Of a stretch of DNA of 51,402 nucleotides, positions 27,250 to 36,410 are shown piece after piece. How positions within the stretch are numbered: position 1 is the first letter of the stretch; each line of letters begins with the position of its first letter. The notes beneath the pieces are model-generated. The model did no database searches. It saw nothing but the letters and a program-made list of their open reading frames with translations, and was not told where the DNA came from. The DNA lies in assembly GCA_016185505.1 (NCBI GenBank), contig JACPNL010000002.1, positions 1 to 51,402 on the forward strand. The letters are read 5' to 3'. The DNA comes from Candidatus Yanofskyibacteriota bacterium. Lineage in GTDB: Bacteria > Patescibacteriota > Minisyncoccia > 2-02-FULL-40-12 > GWA2-44-9. Position numbers and translations under genes: made by a program.

Positions 27250-28947
27250 ATGTCAAATCAAATCGGGGAAGTTGTAAAAGGCGAGGTTATAACGGATAAT
27301 AATGAGTTAAAAATATATAGCCGCGATGCTAGCATTTTTGAAATTAAGCCTCAATTGATTGTCAAACCTAAGGACGCTGAGGATATTAAAAATTTGGTCA
27401 AATTTGTTGGGGAACACAAATCCTCAAATCCAGGCCTGTCTATAACAGCCCGGGCCGGCGGTTCGGATATGACAGGCGGGCCATTAAACGAGTCAATTAT
27501 TTTGGATTTTACGGCTCATATGAACAAAATCCTGTATGTAGAGGAGCGCCCTCCACATGCTGTTGTTGAGCCCGGCGCTTTTTATCGCGATTTTGAGAAA
27601 GAAACTCTGAAAAAGAATCTGCTGTTGCCCTCTTATCCGGCGTCTCGTGAACTTGCCGCCGTAGGCGGTATGGTCGCAAATAATGCCGGCGGGGAGAAAT
27701 CCTTGCGCTACGGAAAAACGGCGGACTATGTCGAAGAGCTCAATGTGGTCTTAAGTGACGGAAATGAATATGTTTTTAAGTCCTTAACTTCTACAGAACT
27801 TGAACAAAAAAAGATTCAGAATGACTTTGAAGGCGAGATTTATCGTCAAATTCACCAATTACTAATTACCAATTACCAATTGCTAAAGAACGCCAAGCCC
27901 GACGTTTCTAAGAACTCCGCCGGTTATGCGCTTTGGAATGTAGTGACTTCTAACGGGATTGATTTGACAAAGTTATTTGTCGGTTCACAAGGAACTCTCG
28001 GGATTATTACCAAGATTAAATTTCGGCTGATAAAACCCGCAAAATATTCCCAACTTCTGGTTATATTCCTTAAAGATCTGGACAAATTGGGCGACTTGGT
28101 GAATGAGTTGAACGAATATGAGCCGGAAAGCGTGGAATCATACGACGACAACACGATTAAACTAGCTTTTAAAATATTGCCTGACCTTATAAAAAAGATC
28201 GGTATCGGTGTTTTATTCAGGTTTATACCGGATGCGTGGGCTATTGCGACAAAGGGTATTCCTAAATTAGTAATATTGGCAGAGGTCACCCCGCACCAGA
28301 GAAAGCAGATGCCTTCGGCAACAGAAACTGCTTTCACGGTGACGGGGCAGGCCGGAGAAAGTGAAAGAGATTTAAAGACGAGAGTGCAAAAAATAAAACA
28401 AGAAATTGAATCAAAATTTAAAGTCAGAACCAGAATTGCTTCAAGTAAGGCAGATATTCAAAAATACTGGACGATAAGGCGGGAAAGCTTTAATTTACTT
28501 AGAAAACACGTGAAAGGAAGAAAGACCGCTCCGTTCATTGATGACATTATCGTGAAACCACAGTACTTGCCCGAATTTTTGCCCGAATTAAATCAAATAT
28601 TAGACGAATATAAGGCATATATGCTCTATACAATAGCCGGTCATCCTGGCGACGGCAATTTTCACATTATTCCGTTGATGAATCTTGAAGACGAAAAGTC
28701 GCGTCAAATAATTCCCGAATTGTCAGAAAGAGTCTACAATTTGGTTATTAAATACGGCGGATCAATAACAGCCGAGCACAACGACGGTCTTATCAGAACG
28801 CCGTATCTTGAAAAGATGTACGGCACGGAGGTCTATGGACTATTTGAAAAAGTTAAAGACATCTTTGACCCGCAAAATATTTTTAATCCCGGAAAGAAAG
28901 TAAGAGGGGATCTAGCGTACGCGATCGAACACATTAAAACGGACTGA
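27250..28947 (+). CDS. FAD-binding oxidase/dehydrogenase (GlcD-like)
   Basis: TARAGGSDMTGGPL...VGGMVANNAGGEKSLRYGKT...GHPGDGNFH...EHNDGLIRTPYL. Confidence 0.9.
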   Translation: MSNQIGEVVKGEVITDNNELKIYSRDASIFEIKPQLIVKPKDAEDIKNLVKFVGEHKSSNPGLSITARAGGSDMTGGPLNESIILDFTAHMNKILYVEERPPHAVVEPGAFYRDFEKETLKKNLLLPSYPASRELAAVGGMVANNAGGEKSLRYGKTADYVEELNVVLSDGNEYVFKSLTSTELEQKKIQNDFEGEIYRQIHQLLITNYQLLKNAKPDVSKNSAGYALWNVVTSNGIDLTKLFVGSQGTLGIITKIKFRLIKPAKYSQLLVIFLKDLDKLGDLVNELNEYEPESVESYDDNTIKLAFKILPDLIKKIGIGVLFRFIPDAWAIATKGIPKLVILAEVTPHQRKQMPSATETAFTVTGQAGESERDLKTRVQKIKQEIESKFKVRTRIASSKADIQKYWTIRRESFNLLRKHVKGRKTAPFIDDIIVKPQYLPEFLPELNQILDEYKAYMLYTIAGHPGDGNFHIIPLMNLEDEKSRQIIPELSERVYNLVIKYGGSITAEHNDGLIRTPYLEKMYGTEVYGLFEKVKDIFDPQNIFNPGKKVRGDLAYAIEHIKTD

Positions 28948-29037
28948 TCTAATTAGTATGATATTGTGATATATCATACTGAAAAGATCGGCAGAAATTG
29001 TGTTGCGTCGGCGGGAAAAAACGCTTAACATATTACC

Positions 29038-31287
29038 ATGGAACCCAAACCGGAAAACCTATACAAACGATCCCAAGAGCGCAAAGCGTTGCGTTCGACT
29101 TTGGAGCGAGAATTGGAACTCCCCAGTGGCAATCCCGCATTGATTCAGAAAGAGTTGGAGGATATTGAATCTAAATTACAAGGGAGCATTTTTCGCGAAG
29201 GAGGTTTTACCAAAATGAAAGAAAGAATACGAAGAGAAAGAGCCAAAGCGGAAGAAGATTGGTCCTCAATTGACGAGTCCGCGATTGCTTCGGAAATTCC
29301 CGAGTATCCGGAAACAAAAACCGCGCTTGAAGGCCGTGAGGCGTTAAAGGATTTTGAAGTGCGCCGTCAGATGGATATTAAGGCCAATCCTAAAGCAAAA
29401 AACGTGTACGAAAAACTTCTGGCTTCCGCCAGAACTTCCCGCCAAGAAACAGAATCAAAAATCGCAACTCTCAAGTCAGAAAATCCAACCGCCCTTAAGG
29501 CGACGGAGCTTGTTGAATACGCATTCGATCTTCATAAAGAGGGCCATATTGTTGTCACGCCGTCGGTTCAAGAGGATTTGGACCAGATCGGCGGTAGGAT
29601 GATTGTCGGCAAGCCGATGTTTCTTCATGGGCCGACCGGTACAGGCAAGACATCTTTGGCTCGTCTTGCCGCCAAGCGTTTTACCGGTAAAAATGCCGAG
29701 ATGGTCTATTCTAATCCCCAGACCCGCGAGTCCAGCGTTTGGGGGAAAACCGGCATTCGTCCCGCCAAAGGCGAAGCTGGCGCCCATGGCGCCATAGAAA
29801 CAGTTGATATTTACGGCCCGCTCGCCAAAGCGATGAGTGAGGGCAAGGCCGTTATCTTTGACGAGTTCACCGCTCTGCCCAGAGAACAGATGGTTTTTAT
29901 CAAAGGCATCTTTAATGCCAAGCCGGGCGATGAAGTGAATGTCGTCGGCAACGGACGGATCAGAATTATGCCGGGTTTTCAGATGATCTTCACTGCAAAC
30001 TTGAAATCGGAAAAGAATATTGAACGCCAGGAACTGCCCCCGGAGATCGCCAGAGAATTTGAACAAAACAATCTTAAAATTAACTATTTGCCAAGGCATG
30101 AGGCATTTGATGTTGTATTGGCTCGTCTTATGCAAAAAGACGGATCGGTCAATATGTCCTGGCACGATATGAACGAAACGATACCAAATTTTTTGGACGC
30201 AATGGCCGAGATCCAGACCGCCTATACAGGGACGCTTGGTTCAAATACGGCTCGTTTAGTCGGAGGCATGGATGCCAGCGGTAAGACGCCGGGTCTTAAG
30301 AAACTTGTTCTAACCCAGGGGACGGTGGAGGCGATACTAGAGGCCTGGCAGATCCATTCAGGGGATGAGGAGCATTTATCATTTACTGAATTTCTGGATC
30401 AACGCCTTAAAACAACCCTGACTTTTGAAGAATATCTTCTTGCCGATCGGGTTCTGGCGGCGAAGATCCTCGCCTCAAAAGGACTTCTACGAACCGTTAC
30501 GCCTACAGACCTTAACTTGCCCAACGACGTATTTAATTTTGACGCCGCTAAAAAATTGAGAGAAAACAAAGAGGCGGTCCAAAAACTCATTGATGACTCT
30601 TCAAATGAAACCCGCATTTCTTTGAAAGAATTAGTTGATTTGGACCCTTTCAACATAAGAACCGCCAAAACCAAAGATATTGCCGCTGAATTTGGGGTCG
30701 GTTCCGAGCTAGACAGAGATGCCTTAATTCCCGACCGCGAAAAAATTAACCAGACCTTCGGGAGTTTTCTGAAGAATTCATATAAGGAGTCGTGGGGTGG
30801 AAACGATCAGGAGGTGGCTAAAGCCGGGGAACAGCCGGAAGTCGTGCGTCCTCAAGACGTTGACTGGGGGAATACCATCCAAATTGATGCTTCAAAATTC
30901 GGAGAATACACCCTGAATCCCGACACGATTAACGTTGACTGGGAGAATATTCCCAAAGAAAAAATAAAGGTCTTGGATTTTAATCAATTTGTCGGCAAAC
31001 CGCGCTGGGAATTGGCCAAATATATCACGACAGAATGGCCCGACAGGTATAAATACCATATCCCAGGCATTGAATATTGGAAATATGTTTTTGAGCACCC
31101 TGACAAAGCCCCCGACTTGTTAAAAGATGGAAATTATCATTACTTCTTCGGCTCCATCTTCCGAGACTCGGACGGCCACTGGGCTGTGCCGCTCGTGATT
31201 CAGGATGGTTCGCGTTTCAAGCGGTACGGCCATTGGCGGGGCTACCAGTGGAACTCCAATTTCCGTGTTGTCCTCCTCGAGAAGTGA
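29038..31287 (+). CDS. MoxR-type AAA+ ATPase with C-terminal DGR-type variable domain
   Basis: Walker A GPTGTGKTSLAR, Walker B AVIFDEF; C-terminus IPGIEYWKYVFEHPDKAP...RVVLLEK. Confidence 0.8.
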   Translation: MEPKPENLYKRSQERKALRSTLERELELPSGNPALIQKELEDIESKLQGSIFREGGFTKMKERIRRERAKAEEDWSSIDESAIASEIPEYPETKTALEGREALKDFEVRRQMDIKANPKAKNVYEKLLASARTSRQETESKIATLKSENPTALKATELVEYAFDLHKEGHIVVTPSVQEDLDQIGGRMIVGKPMFLHGPTGTGKTSLARLAAKRFTGKNAEMVYSNPQTRESSVWGKTGIRPAKGEAGAHGAIETVDIYGPLAKAMSEGKAVIFDEFTALPREQMVFIKGIFNAKPGDEVNVVGNGRIRIMPGFQMIFTANLKSEKNIERQELPPEIAREFEQNNLKINYLPRHEAFDVVLARLMQKDGSVNMSWHDMNETIPNFLDAMAEIQTAYTGTLGSNTARLVGGMDASGKTPGLKKLVLTQGTVEAILEAWQIHSGDEEHLSFTEFLDQRLKTTLTFEEYLLADRVLAAKILASKGLLRTVTPTDLNLPNDVFNFDAAKKLRENKEAVQKLIDDSSNETRISLKELVDLDPFNIRTAKTKDIAAEFGVGSELDRDALIPDREKINQTFGSFLKNSYKESWGGNDQEVAKAGEQPEVVRPQDVDWGNTIQIDASKFGEYTLNPDTINVDWENIPKEKIKVLDFNQFVGKPRWELAKYITTEWPDRYKYHIPGIEYWKYVFEHPDKAPDLLKDGNYHYFFGSIFRDSDGHWAVPLVIQDGSRFKRYGHWRGYQWNSNFRVVLLEK
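31151..31287 (+). other. Putative DGR variable region VR2
   Basis: Near-identical frame to 23561-23690, substitutions mostly at codon positions 1/2. Confidence 0.65.
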
Positions 31288-31327
31288 TTTTTGTTTTTGA
31301 ATTTTTGTTCTCTTTTCTTTGAATTTT

Positions 31328-31513
31328 GATTTTCTCGGCTGGGTACATTTTACTGACCATCGTGTTTTGCGAGCAAAAACAAAAAGAAGGATGTTGGTAA
31401 AACTGAACAGAGCATCTGAAACTTCCGTCGCTTCGTATAAAGGTCTTCTGAAACACGGCAACATGTATAAATTATCTGAAAAGCTGTTTGGCTTTGAAGA
31501 TAAAATGTATTAA
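31328..31513 (+). pseudogene. Truncated DGR-type reverse transcriptase (C-terminal remnant only)
   Basis: DFLGWVHFTDHRVLRAKTKRRMLVKLNR...SYKGLLKHGNMYKLSEKL resembles the DGR RT C-terminus; no room for the catalytic domain upstream. Confidence 0.65.
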
Positions 31514-31521
31514 TATAAGGT

Positions 31522-31944
31522 ATGGATGAGTTTAATAAAGACTTTGATAAGTGGAATAAAGTGAAGAAGCAGCTTAACTCAAACGAAGATAATGTTAATT
31601 TTTATCCAAAAGAAGGACAAGTTTGGTTTTGTTCTGTCGGCGTAAATATTGGGTACGAACAGGACGGGACGGGACGTATATTTGAACGGCCGGTATTAGT
31701 AGTCAAGAAATTTAATAATAAAATGTACTGGGTTGTGCCCCTGTCAACAAAGCACAAACAATATGATTTCTATTTTAACTTTGTAGATCCAAACGGACAA
31801 AAAGCATCAGCAATTCTTGCCCAACTACGCCTTTTGAGCATAAGACGGTTTATTCGAGATATGTATATGATCTCTGACGATATTTTTGAAGGAATTTTGG
31901 TAAAATTGAGAAACTTTATAAACAAATCGAAACCCCGCTTTTAG
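31522..31944 (+). CDS. PemK/MazF-like toxin-fold protein
   Basis: PKEGQVWFCSVGVNIGYEQDGTGRIFERPVLVVKKFNNKMYWVVPLSTK. Confidence 0.75.
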   Translation: MDEFNKDFDKWNKVKKQLNSNEDNVNFYPKEGQVWFCSVGVNIGYEQDGTGRIFERPVLVVKKFNNKMYWVVPLSTKHKQYDFYFNFVDPNGQKASAILAQLRLLSIRRFIRDMYMISDDIFEGILVKLRNFINKSKPRF

Positions 31945-31956
31945 GGCGGGGTTTCT
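31926..31956 (+). terminator. Rho-independent terminator
   Basis: gaaaccccgc-tttta-gggcggggtttc. Confidence 0.65.
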
Positions 31957-32128
31957 CGAAGCCCGAAGGCGCTTTATTGAGCCAAATTAACAGGTAATAA
32001 ACTTGATGTCAATAGGGGATTGTGGACAAAATTTTGTCCCCCTTGCGGGGGCCGACCCGAAGGCATTTGTAATTTAATCATATCATAGAAGGAAGTAAAA
32101 AGTCAATAGTAGTTTATCAACACTATAA

Positions 32129-34060
32129 ATGGAACACGAAAGACCAGTTATTAAACAAGAAGGCGGATCGGCGAAGGAAGAAAGCGGAAGTGAAGCTGAA
32201 GTCCATCGTGAGGCGATGGATTTTGTGGAGAAAAATCGGGATTTTTTTGAGCACTACGCGAGAGGACGAGTAAAATTCGAACCGGCTCCGCCGGGTTTGA
32301 ATACCTTTGCTTTTAATTTGGAAACGAACACGATTTACATAAATTCAAGGTTTTATAAACAAAGAGGTTTGTCGGATCAACAAACAACCCTCGGTACTTT
32401 ACACGAGGTGGAACATTTGTTAGAAAAAAAACAAATTTTATCTGAAACTGGCGGTTCGAGAGTTTTCCAAAGATATCTTAAACGTCTAAATGATTCGCAA
32501 GCGTTTAATTTTTTAGACAATCGTGTTTCTGATCTTCGTGAAAATCGAGCCATAATTTTAAACACAGACAAGGAGGGCGGGGAGTTTGAACGGCTAAAAC
32601 ATTCTTTGTATAAAGAAGTTTTAATTCCAGAGACTGATTTTACGTCTAAACCAAAGCACATTCAATTTGTGGAGGCTCTTTCTCGTGAAGGAGAAGTCCC
32701 TGACGAAAAAAGTATTGTTTCTCCTGAAGTTCGAGCAAAACTTGACGAGATACAAGCCATAAGGGGAAAAGACGGTTCTTCTCTTATGGAAGCGATGACT
32801 CGTCCGACAACCTCAATGTCTGAACGACTTTTATTACAAGACGCATTTTTATGGCCGGTTGTTGAGGAACTTATGAAAAAAGATGTTGAGGACCATAATA
32901 AAAACAAAGGTAAAGGTAAAGGCGGAAAAGGGAGCGAGACGGGGGACAAAGGAGAACCGCTCGCCTCGCCAAAGCCTACGGCGGAGCGCGGGCAAGAGAG
33001 TCCGACCGACCCCAACGAAATATTTGCAGACGATTACAAAGAGGCGGCTAGTCGCGTACCCAACGCCGTGCCGAATGAGGAGATCGAAAAGGCGTTCAAG
33101 AAATGGCAGGAAGGCCACTCTGAAAATCCAGCTGACCGGGCAGATCGCGAATATGCCGACAAACTTGGCGTTAAGCCGGAGGATTTGCGCCGTTATCGAG
33201 AAATCGTCGCTTCACTTGAAAAGACCGTTAATCCGGAAACCGGTGAAAGCGTCATTGATGAATTAAGACAGCTGATAAACCGGATCATCGCTCGCCGACT
33301 GAAACCCTCGATTGCGCCGCGCTATCCGGTGGAAGAGGGAGAGGAACTTGTTGATCCGTCTGAACTGATGTCGCAGGTTAAAGCGGGAAATCTGGAACCC
33401 AAGGCCTGGCAAACGCACGAAGTAAAAGAAAAGACCGGCAAGAAATTCGGGGAAATTGAAATTACTCTTGTTTGCGACCGCTCGGGGTCTATGGCTCAAG
33501 AAGGAGGCGCGAAATTGACAGAACAGCGCAAAGCGGGAGTTCTGATGATGGAGGCGCTTAAAGAATTTGCCGACGCGGTCGACTCGGAAAGGATCAATCT
33601 TGAAAAGCCGCTTGAGGTCCGTTCGGAAATTTACACTTTTCAGGCAACTGCCGCCGATGCTGTGCCGATTAAGAAAATGTCCAAAGACCTAGGAGAGAAA
33701 GAAAGAATTGAAGCGGTAGCGATTCTTTCGTCCGCTCCCGGCCAGAAAACAACTGATTTTATTTCCCTTGAGGCAATAGAAAGGGCATTGGACGAAGAAA
33801 CAGCTCAAAAAATCAGAGACGGGGAGTTGAAAAAGATAATAATAGTATTTACTGACGGGCAGAGTCACGGAGTTCAAAGAGTTAAGAACGCTTTGGAAAA
33901 AATGCGCGGTCAAGGCGTGATCGTCGTTGGCGTGGGAGTTACCGAAGGCGGAAAACCAGCTTTGGAAACGTACGCTCCCGACGCCAAACTTGCCGAGATC
34001 GCCGAAAAACTCCCGATTGTTTTGGGCGACTTATTAAAAGAGCACTTAACTGATATATAA
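32129..34060 (+). CDS. VWA-domain (CobT-like) protein, likely partner of the MoxR ATPase
   Basis: MIDAS EITLVCDRSGSMAQEG; IIIVFTDGQSHG. Confidence 0.82.
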   Translation: MEHERPVIKQEGGSAKEESGSEAEVHREAMDFVEKNRDFFEHYARGRVKFEPAPPGLNTFAFNLETNTIYINSRFYKQRGLSDQQTTLGTLHEVEHLLEKKQILSETGGSRVFQRYLKRLNDSQAFNFLDNRVSDLRENRAIILNTDKEGGEFERLKHSLYKEVLIPETDFTSKPKHIQFVEALSREGEVPDEKSIVSPEVRAKLDEIQAIRGKDGSSLMEAMTRPTTSMSERLLLQDAFLWPVVEELMKKDVEDHNKNKGKGKGGKGSETGDKGEPLASPKPTAERGQESPTDPNEIFADDYKEAASRVPNAVPNEEIEKAFKKWQEGHSENPADRADREYADKLGVKPEDLRRYREIVASLEKTVNPETGESVIDELRQLINRIIARRLKPSIAPRYPVEEGEELVDPSELMSQVKAGNLEPKAWQTHEVKEKTGKKFGEIEITLVCDRSGSMAQEGGAKLTEQRKAGVLMMEALKEFADAVDSERINLEKPLEVRSEIYTFQATAADAVPIKKMSKDLGEKERIEAVAILSSAPGQKTTDFISLEAIERALDEETAQKIRDGELKKIIIVFTDGQSHGVQRVKNALEKMRGQGVIVVGVGVTEGGKPALETYAPDAKLAEIAEKLPIVLGDLLKEHLTDI

Positions 34061-34061
34061 A

Positions 34062-34703
34062 ATGGTTCAAATTATTCCAGCAATATTAACGAATGATCCT
34101 GACGAATTTGAAAGAGTAGTTCAATTGGTTGAGCCGCATACAACAAGAGCCCATCTTGATATTGCCGATGGCATTTTTGTGCCCAATGAAACAATTAAGG
34201 GGTATGCTGAGATTGAACGGGAAACGAGTAATTTAAGATACGACGTTCACTTAATGGTAAAGGACCCGTTGGAGCAGCTGTCTCATTGGGAAACAGAAAA
34301 AGCCGACAGGTTTATTATCCACGCTGAATCAGACAATGTCATATCTGCCATAAACTTGCTCCGACAAAAGAAAAAAGGCGTCGGTCTTGCTTTGAATCCT
34401 GGCACTCTGGTTACCGAAGCGGAAAGATACATGCGCTATGTTGACTTTGTTCAATTTATGACCGTTAACCCGGGTTTTCAGGGGACAGAATTTCTTGACC
34501 ATGTTGTTGAAAAAATAGATGACTTTCACAAAAATTATCCCGCATCTGTGATCGCCGTCGATGGAGGGATAAGCCCGGCTACGGCTAAAAAAGTTATTCA
34601 GGCCGGCGCTTCAGTTTTGGTCTCCGGAAGTTTGATTCTCAAAAGCGGAAATGTGGGTAAAAGGATTGAAGAATTAAAGAAAATAGGCGAGAATAAGGTA
34701 TAA
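34062..34703 (+). CDS. rpe: Ribulose-phosphate 3-epimerase
   Basis: IIPAILTND...AHLDIADGIFVPN...YDVHLMVKDP...VNPGFQGTEF...VDGGI. Confidence 0.9.
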   Translation: MVQIIPAILTNDPDEFERVVQLVEPHTTRAHLDIADGIFVPNETIKGYAEIERETSNLRYDVHLMVKDPLEQLSHWETEKADRFIIHAESDNVISAINLLRQKKKGVGLALNPGTLVTEAERYMRYVDFVQFMTVNPGFQGTEFLDHVVEKIDDFHKNYPASVIAVDGGISPATAKKVIQAGASVLVSGSLILKSGNVGKRIEELKKIGENKV

Positions 34704-34723
34704 ACTTTTAGAACACCGCTAGC

Positions 34724-34840
34724 TTGACCAAAAATATTAGTATCATTAGTAAAATTAGTATATTAGTATCGATACCAATCGAGCTGAGCTCGACCAATAT
34801 ACGAATGAGTACTAATTATACGAATTTAACTGGTAAAGCG
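34724..34840. repeat. Word-mosaic inverted-repeat region upstream of the pfkB-like gene
   Basis: attagtatcattagtaaaattagtatattagtatcgatacc ... tatacgaatgagtactaattatacg. Confidence 0.5.
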
Positions 34841-34854
34841 GCCAGCAAATTATA

Positions 34855-36324
34855 ATGGAAAAGAATTTACTCCCTGAACTTAAGGAAGAAGAAAGGCAGA
34901 TAAGAAAAGCGGCCGAGGATCTTGATATAAAGCTTCCTGAAGCGAAGGGTCCTTTTGGTGTCAATTTGATTGCCTTATTTTTTCTTATCGGCGGCGTGGC
35001 TTTGGTTGGAGCGACTTTCACGGATATATTTGGTTCGCGGTTTAATGTTTGGTTGGTTGTTTTTAGAACGGCTGTCGGTGTCGTATCTCTGTTCATTGCC
35101 TACGGCCTTATCAAAAAATTAAGATGGTCTTTGTGGCTATATGGCCTGCTTATGATAGCGAGCATCTTTTTTAACCCCGTCTTGGCCGTTCTTTATGTTT
35201 TGGTTCTTGTTTACTTGTTGGTCCACAAAGATATTTTTAAGAAAGGGAAGCTGGACAACTTGATAGAGGGTCTTGGAAGAATAATTATTAAATTGACTTA
35301 CGGTCTCACCGGCAAGACGCCTGAAGAATCCGACAAATTTGACATTATCACGATTGGTTCCGCTACTCGGGATGTTTTGATGAAGAGCCAAGAGTTCAAG
35401 ATAATTAAAGACGAATCATTCTCAACCGGACAGGCGGAATGTTTTGCTTTGGGGTCCAAGATAGAAGTAAAAGACATTGTTTTTACCAGTGGAGGAGGCG
35501 GCACCAATACGGCTGTTACATTTGCCAGGCAGGGACTTAAGACTGCCTGTATAGGGGCGATAGGCGAGGATATTGATGGAGAGGAAATAATTGATGAACT
35601 TAATAAAGAGGGTATTAACGCGAGTTATTTCCAAAGAAACAGTGAAGGAGACACCAGGACGGCTTATTCGGTTATATTGGTCCACCCCAGCGCGGAGAGA
35701 ACAATACTATCGTATAAAGGAGAAGGCCAGCATTTTAATGTCGGCAAGGTGCCTTTTGATAAATTAAAAACCAACTGGCTTTTTCTTGACAGTTTGGGGG
35801 GCCATTATGATTTATTGGAGACGGCGGTTAAATGGGCCAAGGATAAAGAAATCAAGATAGCTACTAACCCGGGCGGCAAAGAGTTGGAACATGGTTTAGA
35901 CAAATTAAAAATACTTTTGGAAAATGCCGATATCGTGATAATGAATCAGGAAGAAGCGGCTAAAATATCCGGAATTGACTTTAAACAAGAGGAAGAAGTG
36001 TTCAAATTTATGGACGCAATTGTTAAAGGTATTTTCATAATGTCTAAGGGTCCTAAAGGCGTGGCGGTTTCTGACGGCGAGAAGATATACAGGGTGGGCA
36101 CTCCCAATTCGCCGGTTGTTGAAAGAACAGGCGCCGGTGATGCTTTTAGCTCTGGTTTTGTGGCTGAATTTATAAAGAGCGGCGATATAGAGAAGGCGAT
36201 ACAGTTTGCGACAGCGAATGCTTCTTCGGTTGTTTCTAAGTTCGGAGCGAAAGCGGGGATATTGAAAAAAGACGACTGGGGACCATGGCCCCTAGTTGAG
36301 GTGGAACAATCTCCACTCAACTAA
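34855..36324 (+). CDS. PfkB-family carbohydrate kinase with N-terminal transmembrane domain
   Basis: TIGSATRDVLM...GGGGTNTAVTFARQGL...GAGDAFSSGFVAEFI. Confidence 0.85.
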   Translation: MEKNLLPELKEEERQIRKAAEDLDIKLPEAKGPFGVNLIALFFLIGGVALVGATFTDIFGSRFNVWLVVFRTAVGVVSLFIAYGLIKKLRWSLWLYGLLMIASIFFNPVLAVLYVLVLVYLLVHKDIFKKGKLDNLIEGLGRIIIKLTYGLTGKTPEESDKFDIITIGSATRDVLMKSQEFKIIKDESFSTGQAECFALGSKIEVKDIVFTSGGGGTNTAVTFARQGLKTACIGAIGEDIDGEEIIDELNKEGINASYFQRNSEGDTRTAYSVILVHPSAERTILSYKGEGQHFNVGKVPFDKLKTNWLFLDSLGGHYDLLETAVKWAKDKEIKIATNPGGKELEHGLDKLKILLENADIVIMNQEEAAKISGIDFKQEEEVFKFMDAIVKGIFIMSKGPKGVAVSDGEKIYRVGTPNSPVVERTGAGDAFSSGFVAEFIKSGDIEKAIQFATANASSVVSKFGAKAGILKKDDWGPWPLVEVEQSPLN

Positions 36325-36405
36325 TCGCCGATAAATCGCTGATAAGTACGCTGATACAACGCTGATCAGCGATAAATCGGCGTAGCAATCGGCGTTAATT
36401 CAGCG
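36325..36405. repeat. Word-mosaic inverted repeat upstream of the 36411 CDS
   Basis: aatcgccgataaatcgctgata ... cagcgataaatcggcg. Confidence 0.75.
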
Positions 36406-36410
36406 GTATC

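Noticed and set aside
29476-30165. 229-aa minus-strand ORF
   Set aside because: Lies antisense within the MoxR Walker region; the plus-strand frame has clear motifs.
31319-31513. Intact small gene
   Set aside because: Better explained as the C-terminal remnant of a DGR reverse transcriptase fused to a shared flank.
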